Assembly (NCBI GenBank): GCA_040880725.1
Contig: JBBDHV010000021.1
Span: 62,001 to 126,000 of the forward strand
DNA from: DATHWB01 sp040880725
Lineage (GTDB): Bacteria; Actinomycetota; Acidimicrobiia; Spongiisociales; ZC4RG35
Length of the DNA stretch: 64,000 nucleotides
Reading direction: 5' to 3'
A program made the translations under genes and the position numbers. The notes below the pieces were generated by a model that saw only the letters and a program-made list of their open reading frames with translations, searched no databases and had not been told where the DNA came from. Shown in pieces: positions 41,074-49,942 of the stretch (the first letter of the stretch is position 1; each line of letters starts with the position of its first letter).

Positions 41074-41891
41074 CGCGGAAGCAGGGTGTTGAAGAGGGTG
41101 CGGAGGCGATCGGCGGCGGCGTTGGCGGCCTCGATGACTTCCTCGGCGGACAACCGGGTCTCGGAGATCCCCGCCGCCAAGTTCGTGCACAGTGACAGTC
41201 CCAGCACCTCCGCGCCCATGTGGCGGGCGGCGGTCGCTTCGGGAACCGTCGACATGCCGACGAGGCCGGCACCGAGCATCTTCGCCATCTGCACTTCGGC
41301 GGGGGTCTCGAACATCGGGCCGTGCCACCAGAAGTACACCGCCTCGCGCAACGCCTGGCCCACCTCGGCCGCGGCAGCGTGGGCCGTGGCACGGAGTTCG
41401 GGGGTGTACACGTCGGACATGTCGGGGAACCGCGGTCCGAGGCGGTCATCGTTCTCGCCCATCAGCGGGCTGATCCCGGACATGTTGAGATGGTCGGTGA
41501 TGAGCACCAGATCACCGGGTGCGATCCCCTCGCCGCACCCTCCCGCCGCGTTGGTGAGGATGACCTTCTTCGCCCCGGCGAGGATCGCCGCTCGCACCGG
41601 AAACGTCACCGCATCCATCGGATGACCCTCGTAGGCGTGCGGGCGACCTGCCAGGAGCAGCACCCGGTTGTCGCCCATCTGCACCGAGTAGGCGGTCCCG
41701 GCGTGTCCGACGGCCTTCGGGATCGGGAAACCTGGGAGGTCCGCATAGGAGACGGACGCGGCGTCCGTGAGAGTGGCCGGGTAGCCGCCCAGGCCGGAAC
41801 CGAGGACCGCGACCACATCGTGGCGCTCGACTCCTGTCCGCGCCGCGATCGTGGCGGCTGTGGCCTGGAGCCGTGTGTAGAGATCCGTCAC
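41067..41891 (-). CDS. purine nucleoside phosphorylase (PNP-I type)
   Basis: 274 residues, GTG overlapping the upstream stop. Trimeric inosine/guanosine-type PNP: LGSGLGGYPATL near 30, GHAGTAYS, LAGRPHAYEGHPM near 82, TNAAGGCGEGIAPGDLVLI, TDHLNMSGISPL and the FETPAEVQM/MSTVPEA loops near 195-215. Splits 6-oxopurine nucleosides with phosphate into base and (deoxy)ribose-1-phosphate. Last gene of the minus arm of the nucleoside cluster. It would act on the deaminated product of the MtaD-type enzyme. Confidence 0.93.
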   Translation of the reverse strand: MTDLYTRLQATAATIAARTGVERHDVVAVLGSGLGGYPATLTDAASVSYADLPGFPIPKAVGHAGTAYSVQMGDNRVLLLAGRPHAYEGHPMDAVTFPVRAAILAGAKKVILTNAAGGCGEGIAPGDLVLITDHLNMSGISPLMGENDDRLGPRFPDMSDVYTPELRATAHAAAAEVGQALREAVYFWWHGPMFETPAEVQMAKMLGAGLVGMSTVPEATAARHMGAEVLGLSLCTNLAAGISETRLSAEEVIEAANAAADRLRTLFNTLLPRF

Positions 41892-42610
41892 GCGATCACC
41901 GCGTCCAACGCCACGCCGATCATGGCATCGACCGCGTCGTGGACCACCTGGCGGTGCGGGTTGTACCCGTCCTTTTCTCCATGCAGCGGGTTGCCATCGG
42001 ACACGAGCACCGCCCCGACCTCTGTGCCGTTGAGCGTCCCGATCACGAACAGGGCGGCGCATTCCATCTCCACGGCGACCGTTCCGGCTTTCGCCCACTG
42101 GGCGAGGGACGATCCGAGCACGTCGTGGGAGTAGAAGACCGCGTTCGTCAGGACGATGCCCTCATGACTGCGATGCCCGACGGCGGCGATGGACTCCCGC
42201 AGCGACATCACGACATCGACGGATGCCAGCGCAGGGAAGCTGGGCGGGACGAGCCCGGCGGTGAGCCCGTCGTCACGGATGGCGCCGGTGACGACAACCA
42301 GGTCTCCGTCCTCGACTTCCGGCTGCAGCCCTCCGCAGGTTCCTGCCCGGATGATGCGCTGCACCCCGGCCTGATGGAGCTCCTCGAAACAGAGCGACGC
42401 CCCCGACGCCCCCACGCCGTGAGACGACACGACGACGTCGACTCCCTTGTGACTGCCCGCAAAGGTCACGTACTCCCGGAAACGACCCAACTCGCGCGCG
42501 TCGTCGAGCAGCGCTGCCACCTTCTCCGCCCGGTCGGGATCACCCACCACCACAGCACGGGTGGGGATCTCCCCCGGTGTGACTCGTAGAACCGGCGTGG
42601 GATTCGCCAT
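41888..42610 (-). CDS. uridine phosphorylase-like nucleoside phosphorylase
   Basis: 240 residues. PNP_UDP_1 family, hexameric type: VVVGDPDRAEKVA near 20, VSSHGVGASGAS near 62, RIIRAGTCGGLQ near 85 and the EMECAALFVIG motif near 180 that holds ribose and base. Uridine, purine or 5'-modified nucleosides are all possible; it differs in fold class from the neighbouring PNP. AAAGGTGA lies before the ATG. The start codon is within CATCAGATCAC, the flank of the tandem repeat array. Confidence 0.88.
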   Translation of the reverse strand: MANPTPVLRVTPGEIPTRAVVVGDPDRAEKVAALLDDARELGRFREYVTFAGSHKGVDVVVSSHGVGASGASLCFEELHQAGVQRIIRAGTCGGLQPEVEDGDLVVVTGAIRDDGLTAGLVPPSFPALASVDVVMSLRESIAAVGHRSHEGIVLTNAVFYSHDVLGSSLAQWAKAGTVAVEMECAALFVIGTLNGTEVGAVLVSDGNPLHGEKDGYNPHRQVVHDAVDAMIGVALDAVIA

Positions 42611-43149
42611 CAGATCACCTTTCTTGATTGTGCAGGGGGTCGAACCCCCCGGCACCCCCCGGACGGCGCGGCTGCCGGGAGCTTGTGGACGTGCGGTCTC
42701 ACCCGATGGCTCATGACGGGACTTCAACGACTTCATCAGATCACGCTCTTTGATTGTGCAGGGGGTCGAACCCCCCGGCACCCCCCGGACGGCGCGGCTG
42801 CCGGGAGCTTGTGGACGTGCGGTCTCACCCGATGGCTCATGACGGGACTTCTCGCGGAGGTCTGGGGGACCGACCCCAGTGCTTGCCTTGTACTTGCATC
42901 AGATCACTCTTCTTGATTGTGCAGGGGGTCGAACCCCCCGGCACCCCCCGGATGGCGGGCTGCCGGTGCTTGGTGTGCCTGCGGTCTCACCCGATGGCTC
43001 ATGACGAGACTTCAGCGAGTTCATCAGATCACGCTCTTTGATTGTGCAGGGGGTCGAACCCCCCGGCACCCCCCGGACGGCGGGTTGCCGTCACCGGTTG
43101 TGCCTGCGGTCTCACCCGATGGCTCATGACGGGACTTCAACGACTTCAT
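42609..43149 (+). repeat. four-unit tandem array of family A repeat (125-bp period)
   Basis: CATCAGATCAC recurs at 42609, 42734, 42897, 43022 and as CATCAAATCAC at 43147, giving periods 125, 163, 125, 125. Each unit has TTGATTGTGCAGGGGGTCGA, the C-runs with GGCA between them, a variable 25-30 bases, and CGATGGCTCATGACG. Unit 2 keeps an extra CGCGGAGGTCTGGGGG tail. It separates the aldolase-SDR gene from the phosphorylase gene, whose stop and start codons lie in the two boundary copies. No protein gene inside that I would support. Confidence 0.85.
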
Positions 43150-45119
43150 CAAATCACTCTTTCGTTGCCGCCGTCGATGGGGATCTGGGCGCCGGTTGTG
43201 GCGGCGAAGGTGTCACCGCACATGGACGCCACCATCGCACCGACACGCGCCGACGTCACTTCCGTGGAAAGCAGGTTGCGCGTCTTGTACTCGTCGACGG
43301 TCAGCCCGTAGCGCTCCGCCCGTTCGGCCAGCAGCTCGTCGGTCCACAACCCTGTGTCGAAGACGCCGTCGGGGTGCACGACGTTCACCCGGATCCCGTC
43401 GTCGGCCCATTCGAGTGCGGCCACCCTGGCGAGTTGGGTGACCGCCGCCTTGGACGCCGAGTACGCTGCCGCCCCCTTGCCCGGGGCGGGCACGTTCTTC
43501 GAGCCGACGATGACGACCCGCCCACCCACCGGCGACCGGGCGAGGAGGGGATGAACGGCAGAGAGCAGGTCCGCGACGGCGTCGACGTTGACGGCTTGCA
43601 CACGTCGCCAGGACTCGGAGTTGAGACGTGCGATCGGCGAGGACGCGCCGAAGATCCCCGCGGCGGACACGACGACGTCGACGCCGCCGAACCGCTCGAC
43701 CACCTCGTCGAGGGCTGCGTCCTGGGCGGCGACATCGGTCACGTCCACGGTGGTTCCCAGCCACGACGGTCCCGAGAAGGTCGTTGCGACGTCGTCGCTG
43801 ACATCGAATCCCGCCACCGCACAGCCCTGCGAGAGAAGCGCTTCCGCGCACGCACGTCCGATGCCCGACGCCGCACCTGTTACGACGGCGACCATGCCGG
43901 TGAACGGCGGTGGCGACCCTGCCCGCCGGAGCTTGGCCTGTTCGAGATCCCAGTATTCGCAGTCGAACAGGTCTCCGGCGCCCAGCGCCTGGTAGCCGCC
44001 GAGGTGATCCTCGGACCGCTGCAGCACCGACATCGTGTGCCGGTAGATGTCCGCGGTGATGTTTGCGGCCTTGGGGGACTCGCCGATGGTGAGCAGTCCG
44101 AGTTGGCGGTCGACGACGACCCGGGGAGCGGGATCGAGCATCGTGAGGTTGGTGCGTCCACGGTGCTCGTGCTCGGTGAAGTACGCCCGGTACTCCTCGA
44201 CGTAGGACTCGACGTCCTCGCCGATCAGCGGGTGGCGTTTGGTGCGAATCACGTGGTCCGGGGTGAGTGGTCCCCGTGTCGCCAGCGACTCGAGGTCGGG
44301 GCGGGACACGAACTGGGCGACAGCGCGGTCGGAGTGTCGGGACATCACCATCGGACGACCTGCAGCCTGCGAGACAGCTCGGCGGAGTTCCGCCAGGCGC
44401 GGTCGGTCCACTGGCGCGAGGCCGTCGGCGGCGTCCTCGGCGACGGGAGCGTGGGAGGCGAGCCGGCGTTCGGCCCGGTCGATGAGGTCGACGTGGCGTT
44501 CGTAGGCCGCCTTCGTGTCGGTTCCGAACGTGAAGAGGCCGTGGTTCATCAGGACCATGCCGATGGTGGTGTCGTCGGCCTCCTGCGGCCAGAGTTCGGC
44601 AACGGCCTTGGCGAGGTCGAAGCCCGGCATCGCGTACGGGACGATGACCACATCGTTGCCGTACACCTCGCGTACCCGGTCGGTTCCGTCGGCGAGGTTC
44701 GTGAGGGTGACGATGACATCGGCGTGGGAATGCTGGACGGCGGGGAACGGCAGGAAGGCATGGAGGAGGCTTTCGACGGACGGAGCAGGAGCGTCCGGGT
44801 CGAGCTTGGCGGCCGACAACTCTCGCATCATGTCCGGATCGGACAGGGTGTCGAGTGCGAGGAGTTCACCGAGCCGTTCGAGTCGCAGCGGCGTGAACCC
44901 CGGGGCTTGGATCGATCCCAGGTCCCAACCCGAACCCTTCACGTACAGCGCGTCGACCTGGGCACCGGTGATGTCGGCGAACGGGGCCTTCACCGACGTG
45001 TTGCCTCCGCCGTGCAGCACGAGTGACGGGTCGGATCCGATCAGCCGGGACCCGTAGACGCACGCTCCGATCGGCCCCTCGAAAGCGGCGGCCTCGATGT
45101 CGTTCCAGCGGCTCTCCAT
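43149..45119 (-). CDS. bifunctional class II aldolase / short-chain dehydrogenase (RhaD-like)
   Basis: 656 residues. Residues 1-400 are a class II (fuculose-type) aldolase: LHGGGNTSVK near 36, zinc site HSHAD near 130 and LMNHGLFTFG near 192. Residues about 408-656 are a Rossmann SDR: VVTGAASGIGRACAEAL, SAAGIFG, a conserved Ser (IVGSKN) and YSASKAAV with Tyr/Lys. Fusions of this kind cleave a 6-deoxyketose-1-phosphate to DHAP plus an aldehyde and oxidise the aldehyde. In this cluster the likely substrate is a ribulose-1-phosphate or 5-deoxyribulose-1-phosphate from nucleosides rather than rhamnulose-1-phosphate. This is inference. Confidence 0.88.
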   Translation of the reverse strand: MESRWNDIEAAAFEGPIGACVYGSRLIGSDPSLVLHGGGNTSVKAPFADITGAQVDALYVKGSGWDLGSIQAPGFTPLRLERLGELLALDTLSDPDMMRELSAAKLDPDAPAPSVESLLHAFLPFPAVQHSHADVIVTLTNLADGTDRVREVYGNDVVIVPYAMPGFDLAKAVAELWPQEADDTTIGMVLMNHGLFTFGTDTKAAYERHVDLIDRAERRLASHAPVAEDAADGLAPVDRPRLAELRRAVSQAAGRPMVMSRHSDRAVAQFVSRPDLESLATRGPLTPDHVIRTKRHPLIGEDVESYVEEYRAYFTEHEHRGRTNLTMLDPAPRVVVDRQLGLLTIGESPKAANITADIYRHTMSVLQRSEDHLGGYQALGAGDLFDCEYWDLEQAKLRRAGSPPPFTGMVAVVTGAASGIGRACAEALLSQGCAVAGFDVSDDVATTFSGPSWLGTTVDVTDVAAQDAALDEVVERFGGVDVVVSAAGIFGASSPIARLNSESWRRVQAVNVDAVADLLSAVHPLLARSPVGGRVVIVGSKNVPAPGKGAAAYSASKAAVTQLARVAALEWADDGIRVNVVHPDGVFDTGLWTDELLAERAERYGLTVDEYKTRNLLSTEVTSARVGAMVASMCGDTFAATTGAQIPIDGGNERVI

Positions 45120-45134
45120 CGCGTTCTCCTTGGT

Positions 45135-45908
45135 TCAGTAGGGCGTGTCGCCGCCGTCGACGTTGATGGCCTGGCCGCGGATGATGATGGCGTCGTCGGA
45201 CAACAGGAACGCGACCACTCGGCCGACCTCGGTGGGCTGGACCTTGCGGCCGAGTTGGGCGGGGCCCATCGAGGCGAGCAGTTCGTCGGCGGGCACGTCG
45301 ATCCTCGGTGCCAGCCACTCGGCGACTCCGGCGAGCATGGGTGTGTCGACGCCTCCGGGACACACCGCATTCACGTTGATTCCGTCCGGTGCCCACTCCA
45401 GGGCGAGGGACCGTGTCATGTTGATGACGGCCGCCTTCGAGGCGTTGTACCCGGCCATGTTCTTGTAGCCGACCTTCCCGCAGTTGGAGGCGACGTTGAC
45501 GATGGCTCCTCCACCGTGTGCACGCAGGTGACGTCCGACGGCCTGGGCCATCACGAAGGATCCGGTCACGTTGACCCGGAACTCCCGGTCCCACGCTTCG
45601 GCGGAGGCGTCCCAGGCGGTGTCGAGGGTGACGACACCGGCGTTGTTGACGATGCCGTCGAGTCGGCCGAAATGCTCGACGGTCTTGCGCACCGCGGCAC
45701 TGGCGCTTTCGACGGAGGTGACGTCACCTTCGACCGGGAGCGTCCGTTCACCGTCGGGGTCCACGCGGCGGGCGGTCGCAGCCACTGCGTCGGCACTCAG
45801 GTCGACGAGTGCCACCTGTCCTCCCTGTTCGAGGATCGCGGTGGCGATGCCCTCGCCGATGCCACCGGCGGCGCCGGTCACGATGTACACGCGGTCAGTC
45901 AGATTCAT
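45135..45908 (-). CDS. SDR-family oxidoreductase
   Basis: 257 residues. Classical NAD(P)-dependent SDR: VTGAAGGIGEGIA at 11-23, NNAGV near 88, Ser in NVASNCGKVG, YNASKAAV (Tyr/Lys about 155-159) and PGGVDTPM. Acidic residue after the second strand (VDLS) suggests NAD+ over NADP+. 15 bases upstream of the aldolase-SDR start, in the same operon; it may oxidise or reduce the aldehyde or sugar intermediate. Confidence 0.9.
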   Translation of the reverse strand: MNLTDRVYIVTGAAGGIGEGIATAILEQGGQVALVDLSADAVAATARRVDPDGERTLPVEGDVTSVESASAAVRKTVEHFGRLDGIVNNAGVVTLDTAWDASAEAWDREFRVNVTGSFVMAQAVGRHLRAHGGGAIVNVASNCGKVGYKNMAGYNASKAAVINMTRSLALEWAPDGINVNAVCPGGVDTPMLAGVAEWLAPRIDVPADELLASMGPAQLGRKVQPTEVGRVVAFLLSDDAIIIRGQAINVDGGDTPY

Positions 45909-45912
45909 GTCG

Positions 45913-46659
45913 TCACCATGTCGTGTTGGTCAGGACGCCGCCGTCGACCACGAGGTCGATGCCGGTGATCCAGCGGGAGAGGTCACTGCAGAAGAAGACG
46001 CAGGCGTCGCCGATGTCTTCGGGTGTTCCCAGCCGACCGAGCGGGGCGGCCGCCGTGTACCGGTTCACACCTTCGGGCCACTGTTCTTCGATGCCGGGGC
46101 GGGCGATCAGCCCCGGCGACACCGAATTGATCCGGATGCCCTGGGGTCCGTAGGCCAGCGCGGCTGCTCTGGCGTGCATGACCAGGGCGGCTTTGGACGT
46201 GGCGTAGTGGCCATGGACCGGGGTGGGGTGGTGCGCCTCGATCGAGGCGATGTGGACGATCGAGCCGCCGTCTGACATCGCGGCTGCAGCCGCTCGGGTC
46301 AGACGGTGGGTGGCCGTCAGATTCGTGTCCATCATCTCGGCCCACTGTTGGTCGGTCACGTCGGCGAACGGCACGACTGGCTGAATCCCGGCGTTGTTGA
46401 CGAGCCCGTCGATCCGTCCATGCGCTGCGAGGGTGGCTTCGATCACCCCAGCCGGCCCGTCCGTCGTAGTGAGGTCGGCGGCGACGACCGTCATGGATGG
46501 GTCGTCCACCGGTGAGGATCGGGTCACTGCGACCACGGTGGCGCCTGCTGATCGCATGCGTCGGGTGATTCCGGATCCGAGCCCGCCGCCGGCGCCGGTC
46601 ACGACGATGACCCTGCCGGTGAGGTCCAGGAGTTCGGCGGGGGATGCGAGGTCGGTCAT
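45913..46659 (-). CDS. SDR-family oxidoreductase
   Basis: 248 residues. VTGAGGGLGSGI near 20, NNAGIQPV near 88, catalytic Ser in HIASIEAHH, YATSKAALVMHA near 151 and SPGLIARPGIEEQWP. After the second strand the residues are VTRSS, so NADP+ is plausible, unlike its neighbour. It ends 4 bases before the next SDR starts. The third dehydrogenase domain in one operon, substrate unknown. Confidence 0.9.
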   Translation of the reverse strand: MTDLASPAELLDLTGRVIVVTGAGGGLGSGITRRMRSAGATVVAVTRSSPVDDPSMTVVAADLTTTDGPAGVIEATLAAHGRIDGLVNNAGIQPVVPFADVTDQQWAEMMDTNLTATHRLTRAAAAAMSDGGSIVHIASIEAHHPTPVHGHYATSKAALVMHARAAALAYGPQGIRINSVSPGLIARPGIEEQWPEGVNRYTAAAPLGRLGTPEDIGDACVFFCSDLSRWITGIDLVVDGGVLTNTTW

Positions 46660-46690
46660 CCGTGTTCCTTTCTTCGAGCAAGGCCGCGGG

Positions 46691-47995
46691 TCATTGCGCG
46701 AGCCGTGCGGCGCGTGCGTCGAGTTCGGCCATGACCGCGGCTTGGTCGACGGTGGTTACGTGTCCTCCGTCGACGACTTGGCGGCCTTCGATCCACACCG
46801 ATTCGACTGCCGCCGGTGACCCCGACCAGACCAGCCGGGACACGGGGTCGTCCTCTCCGGGGACGACCGGGTGGAACGCCGGGGCGTTGGACAGCGCCAC
46901 CATGTCGGCGCGGGCTCCCGGGGTGAGCCGTCCGAGGTCGGGTCGGCCGATGGCGTCGGCGGCGCCCGCAGTGGTCATCCACAGGGCGCGCGCAGGAGGA
47001 AACTGCTGGGCGTCACCGGCGCGAACCCGGGCGAGACGGATTGCGGTTCGCATCTCTTCGAACAGGTCGAGCCGATGGTGTGACGCCGGTCCGTCGGTGG
47101 CGATTCCGACTCGGATCCCCGCCGCGAGCATGTCGTCGACCCGGGCGATACCCGAAGCGTGTTTGCTGTTTGAACAGGGACAGTGGGCGACGGAGACGCC
47201 TTTGCGTCCGAACGCTTCGAGGTCGTCGTCGGTGAGCCATACGCCGTGTGCCGCGAGGGCGCGGCCGTCGAGAAGTCCGAGGGATTCGAGATACGCGGGC
47301 GCCGACATCCCGGTCTTCTCGCGGACCGCAGCGTCCTCCCACTCCTGTTCGGCGACATGGATGTGGACGAGCATGTCGTGCGCGGCTGCCAGCTCGGCAA
47401 GGCGGCGGAGACACTCGTCGCTGACCGACCACGCCGCATGTGGACCGACTCCGACCTCGATGAGGTCGCTTCCGCGCCAACGCTCGGCCATCGCTTCCAT
47501 CTCGTCGACCTGGTCCTCCCAGCGACCGAAGGCCGCGAGCTGGGCGTCCTCGATGATCGGTGCGGTCACCACGGACCGGAGCCCGACTTCGGTGGCGGCT
47601 TCGGCCACCATTTGGCCGTGGAAGTACATCTCGACGGTGGTGGTGATGCCGTTGCCGAGCAGTTCGACGGCTCCCGCTCGCATGCCCGCCCGGACGTCCT
47701 CCGCGTTGAGCTTGCCTTCCCGCGGCCACATGACTTCATGGAGCCACCGGTCGACGGGGAGGTTCTCACCGGCTCCGCGCAGCAACACCATCGGGGTGTG
47801 GCAGTGGATGTTGACCATCCCGGGCATCAGGAGACCGTCGATGCGGTGGGTTGTCAGGTTTTCCCGACTGGGCGCGACGTCGGCGGCGCCCGACCACACG
47901 ACCCGGCCGTCTTCGACGTCGACGGCGCCGTGGCGAATGGGGCTGATCTGCTCGTCGGCCATCGTCAGGAGGGTGTCGGCGACGAAGCGATCCAA
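46691..47995 (-). CDS. MtaD/SsnA-type amidohydrolase (methylthioadenosine/SAH/adenosine deaminase-like)
   Basis: 434 residues. Metal-dependent deaminase: PGMVNIHCHTPMVLLRGAGE near 57-76 (HxH), EMYFHGQ, GVGPHAAWSV near 175, HIHVAEQEWE near 205, AAHGVWLTDDD and ATDGPASHH near 300. The LLRGAGENLPVDRWL stretch is that of 5'-methylthioadenosine/S-adenosylhomocysteine deaminases. First gene of the minus arm, so it probably converts imported adenosine-type nucleosides to inosine-type ones. TTG 47995 is preferred because GGGAG lies 7 bases upstream; a longer form from TTG 48025 would start inside the operator. Confidence 0.85.
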   Translation of the reverse strand: MDRFVADTLLTMADEQISPIRHGAVDVEDGRVVWSGAADVAPSRENLTTHRIDGLLMPGMVNIHCHTPMVLLRGAGENLPVDRWLHEVMWPREGKLNAEDVRAGMRAGAVELLGNGITTTVEMYFHGQMVAEAATEVGLRSVVTAPIIEDAQLAAFGRWEDQVDEMEAMAERWRGSDLIEVGVGPHAAWSVSDECLRRLAELAAAHDMLVHIHVAEQEWEDAAVREKTGMSAPAYLESLGLLDGRALAAHGVWLTDDDLEAFGRKGVSVAHCPCSNSKHASGIARVDDMLAAGIRVGIATDGPASHHRLDLFEEMRTAIRLARVRAGDAQQFPPARALWMTTAGAADAIGRPDLGRLTPGARADMVALSNAPAFHPVVPGEDDPVSRLVWSGSPAAVESVWIEGRQVVDGGHVTTVDQAAVMAELDARAARLAQ

Positions 47996-48014
47996 AATGC
48001 GACTCCCGGTCGAG

Positions 48015-48025
48015 TTGTCTGACAA
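48015..48025. promoter_or_regulatory. GntR operator candidate, site 1
   Basis: TTGTCTGACAA, a perfect palindrome around a central T, overlaps a TAGCTT -10-like box of the minus arm. The identical 11-mer is found in front of the mtnA-type gene. Half-sites TTGTC/GACAA resemble HutC-subfamily GntR operators. Confidence 0.75.
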
Positions 48026-48063
48026 GCTACTGGTAGCATGTTCCGGCTGTCAATCGAGGGCGC

Positions 48064-48792
48064 ATGACTGTCGAACCGACCGGCTCCGGCCCAACTTTGT
48101 CCGCCAGGGTGGCGGCGGATCTCCGCACCCGCATCGAGGCGGGGGAGTGGGCGCCTGGCGAGAAGATGCCCGGTGAGCACGACCTGTGTGCGCACTACGA
48201 AGTGTCACGGGCAACGATTCGCACCGCGCTGCAGGACCTGGAGAGCAGGGGCCTGACCGTCACGAGACACGGGCTCGGGACGCTGGTCACCGCCAACGCA
48301 GTCACCGGGCAGGCGGACCTGCGCAGGCTCGAGTCGATGACCGAGACGATCCGGCGCCACGGACGCACGCCCGGCATGCAGTACCGCTCGATCGTGCTGC
48401 GGCCCGCCAGCGAGGGAGAGGCAGGCAAGCTCGCCGTGGAGGAGGGTGACGAGGTGATCGCCACCGAGCGGGCGCTCACCGCCGACGATGAGATCGTGGC
48501 CTTCTCCTATGACGTGATTCCTCGAGCGCTCTTCCCTGCTGATTTCGACCCGAGCGAGGTGGCGGGGTCCTTGTTCGCTCTCATGGAGCGACATGGGGCG
48601 CGAGCGATCGTCGCGATCAGCGAACTGCACGCAACCCACGGCAGGGACATCGGATGGGGAGACCGCCCCAACGATCCCTCCTACCTCTTGCTCATCCAGG
48701 TGCACACCGACGTTCGGGGAGTGCCGATCGCGCTGGCTTCGACCTACTTCATCGAGGGACGGTTCCCGTTCGGTCTGGTTCGTCACCGGTGA
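48064..48792 (+). CDS. GntR/HutC-family regulator (UTRA domain)
   Basis: 242 residues. N-terminal winged helix (LRTRIEAGEWAPGEKMPGEH, VSRATIRTALQDLESRGLTV, RHGLGTLV; residues 19-77) and a C-terminal UTRA ligand domain (about 95-240, ending EGRFPFGLVRHR). UTRA regulators bind a sugar phosphate, amino-acid or nucleoside-related effector and release DNA. Placed between the two arms of the nucleoside cluster with matching palindromes ahead of both, it is almost certainly their regulator. TAGCAT at 48034-48039 may be its -10. Confidence 0.92.
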   Translation: MTVEPTGSGPTLSARVAADLRTRIEAGEWAPGEKMPGEHDLCAHYEVSRATIRTALQDLESRGLTVTRHGLGTLVTANAVTGQADLRRLESMTETIRRHGRTPGMQYRSIVLRPASEGEAGKLAVEEGDEVIATERALTADDEIVAFSYDVIPRALFPADFDPSEVAGSLFALMERHGARAIVAISELHATHGRDIGWGDRPNDPSYLLLIQVHTDVRGVPIALASTYFIEGRFPFGLVRHR

Positions 48793-48830
48793 GGTGGAAG
48801 CCGTTGTTGACGACGTGGCGGTCTCGCCTC

Positions 48831-48858
48831 TAGCCTCGCCCGAAGGCTTGTCTGACAA
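48831..48858 (+). promoter_or_regulatory. promoter and GntR operator candidate, site 2
   Basis: TAGCCT at 48831-48836 fits a -10 box and TTGTCTGACAA at 48848-48858 lies just after the expected transcription start, where a bound repressor would block RNA polymerase. Same 11-mer as at 48015. The mtnA-type gene has a GAAGGG ribosome site, so this transcript is leadered. Confidence 0.75.
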
Positions 48859-48874
48859 CCCGAAGGGTGCGCGG

Positions 48875-49924
48875 ATGGATCGGCTCGGATACCGGTCACT
48901 CGATTGGATCGACGGCGCGGTGACGCTCGTCGATCAGACTCGACTTCCCGGATCGTTCGAAACGCTCCGCATCGACGACGTGCCGGCGATGGTCGGCGCG
49001 ATCAAGCGCCTTTCGGTGCGGGGAGCTCCCGCCATCGGTGTCGCCGGGGCTTTCGGGGTGGCACTGGCGGTGCGTGACCACGGCTCGTCAGGCTCCGAGT
49101 TCGACGCCGCAGCGGCCGCGCTACGCGGCGCTCGGCCGACGGCGGTGAACCTCGCGCGCATGGTCGACAGGGTCGCCGCGCTCGCTTCCCACGGTTTCGA
49201 GCGAGTCCTCCAAGAGGCCATGACCATACGCGACGAGGAGCTCGTGGCGTCCCGGGCGATGGGCGAGTTGGGCGCAGATCTGATCGGCGAGCTCGCAGGC
49301 GACGTCCCGGTGGCGGCCATGACCATCTGCAACACCGGCGGTCTCGCCACGGTCGAACGCGGTACGGCCCTCGCCGTCATACAGACGCTCCACGAGCGGC
49401 ACCGCTTGCGCGAGGCGCTCGCGCTGGAAACGCGCCCGCTACTGCAAGGTGCTCGTCTCACGACCTGGGAACTGGGGCGTATTGGTGCCCCCCATCGTCT
49501 CGTGGTGGATTCCGCCGGACCCTTCCTCCTCTCACTCGGCGCGGCCGACGTGGTGCTCACCGGAGCCGACCGCATCGCTGCCAACGGTGACACCGCGAAC
49601 AAGATCGGCACCTTCTCACTCGCACTCGGTGCTGCGCGGGCCGGAGTGCCGTTCATCGTCGTGGCGCCGGAAACCACAGTGGACATGTCCACCGCATCCG
49701 GAGCCGAGATCGAGATCGAAGATCGCGGTCCTGCGGAGGTCGTCTCGCTGGCGGGAGTGGCCATCGCTCCCGGCGGAACGGATGCCGCCAATCCCGCATT
49801 CGATGTCACACCTGTCGACCTGATCACTGCCATCGTCACCGACCGGAGAGTGATCAGATTCGATCAGGGGGAGACCCTGGACACGGTGGGCCTGGGGCCC
49901 CTGATGTCCGAACAGAACCGATAG
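48875..49924 (+). CDS. MtnA-family aldose-1-phosphate isomerase
   Basis: 349 residues. eIF2B-related isomerase family acting on 5-methylthioribose-1-phosphate, 5-deoxyribose-1-phosphate or related pentose-1-phosphates. IKRLSVRGAPAIGVAGAFG near 45, catalytic Cys in TICNTGGLAT near 153 (usual THCNTG; His is Ile here), the QGARLTTWEL loop and the catalytic Asp in GADRIAANGDTANKIGT near 233. It would turn the sugar-1-phosphate from the phosphorylases into the ketose-1-phosphate cleaved by the aldolase. Distinguishing MtnA from DrdI-type 5-deoxyribose enzymes needs biochemistry. Confidence 0.88.
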   Translation: MDRLGYRSLDWIDGAVTLVDQTRLPGSFETLRIDDVPAMVGAIKRLSVRGAPAIGVAGAFGVALAVRDHGSSGSEFDAAAAALRGARPTAVNLARMVDRVAALASHGFERVLQEAMTIRDEELVASRAMGELGADLIGELAGDVPVAAMTICNTGGLATVERGTALAVIQTLHERHRLREALALETRPLLQGARLTTWELGRIGAPHRLVVDSAGPFLLSLGAADVVLTGADRIAANGDTANKIGTFSLALGAARAGVPFIVVAPETTVDMSTASGAEIEIEDRGPAEVVSLAGVAIAPGGTDAANPAFDVTPVDLITAIVTDRRVIRFDQGETLDTVGLGPLMSEQNR

Positions 49925-49942
49925 GAGAGAGAGGAAACTCGG

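Noticed and set aside
42609..43149. CRISPR array or tRNA cluster in the tandem repeats
   Set aside because: Units are 125 bp with near-identical content, not short repeats with unique spacers. The GGGGGTCGAACCCCCC hairpin resembles a T-arm but no acceptor, D or anticodon arm can be drawn.
42683..43311. Short plus-strand reading frames running through the repeat array
   Set aside because: They share a peptide only because the DNA is repeated; they shift frame between units and have no ribosome sites.
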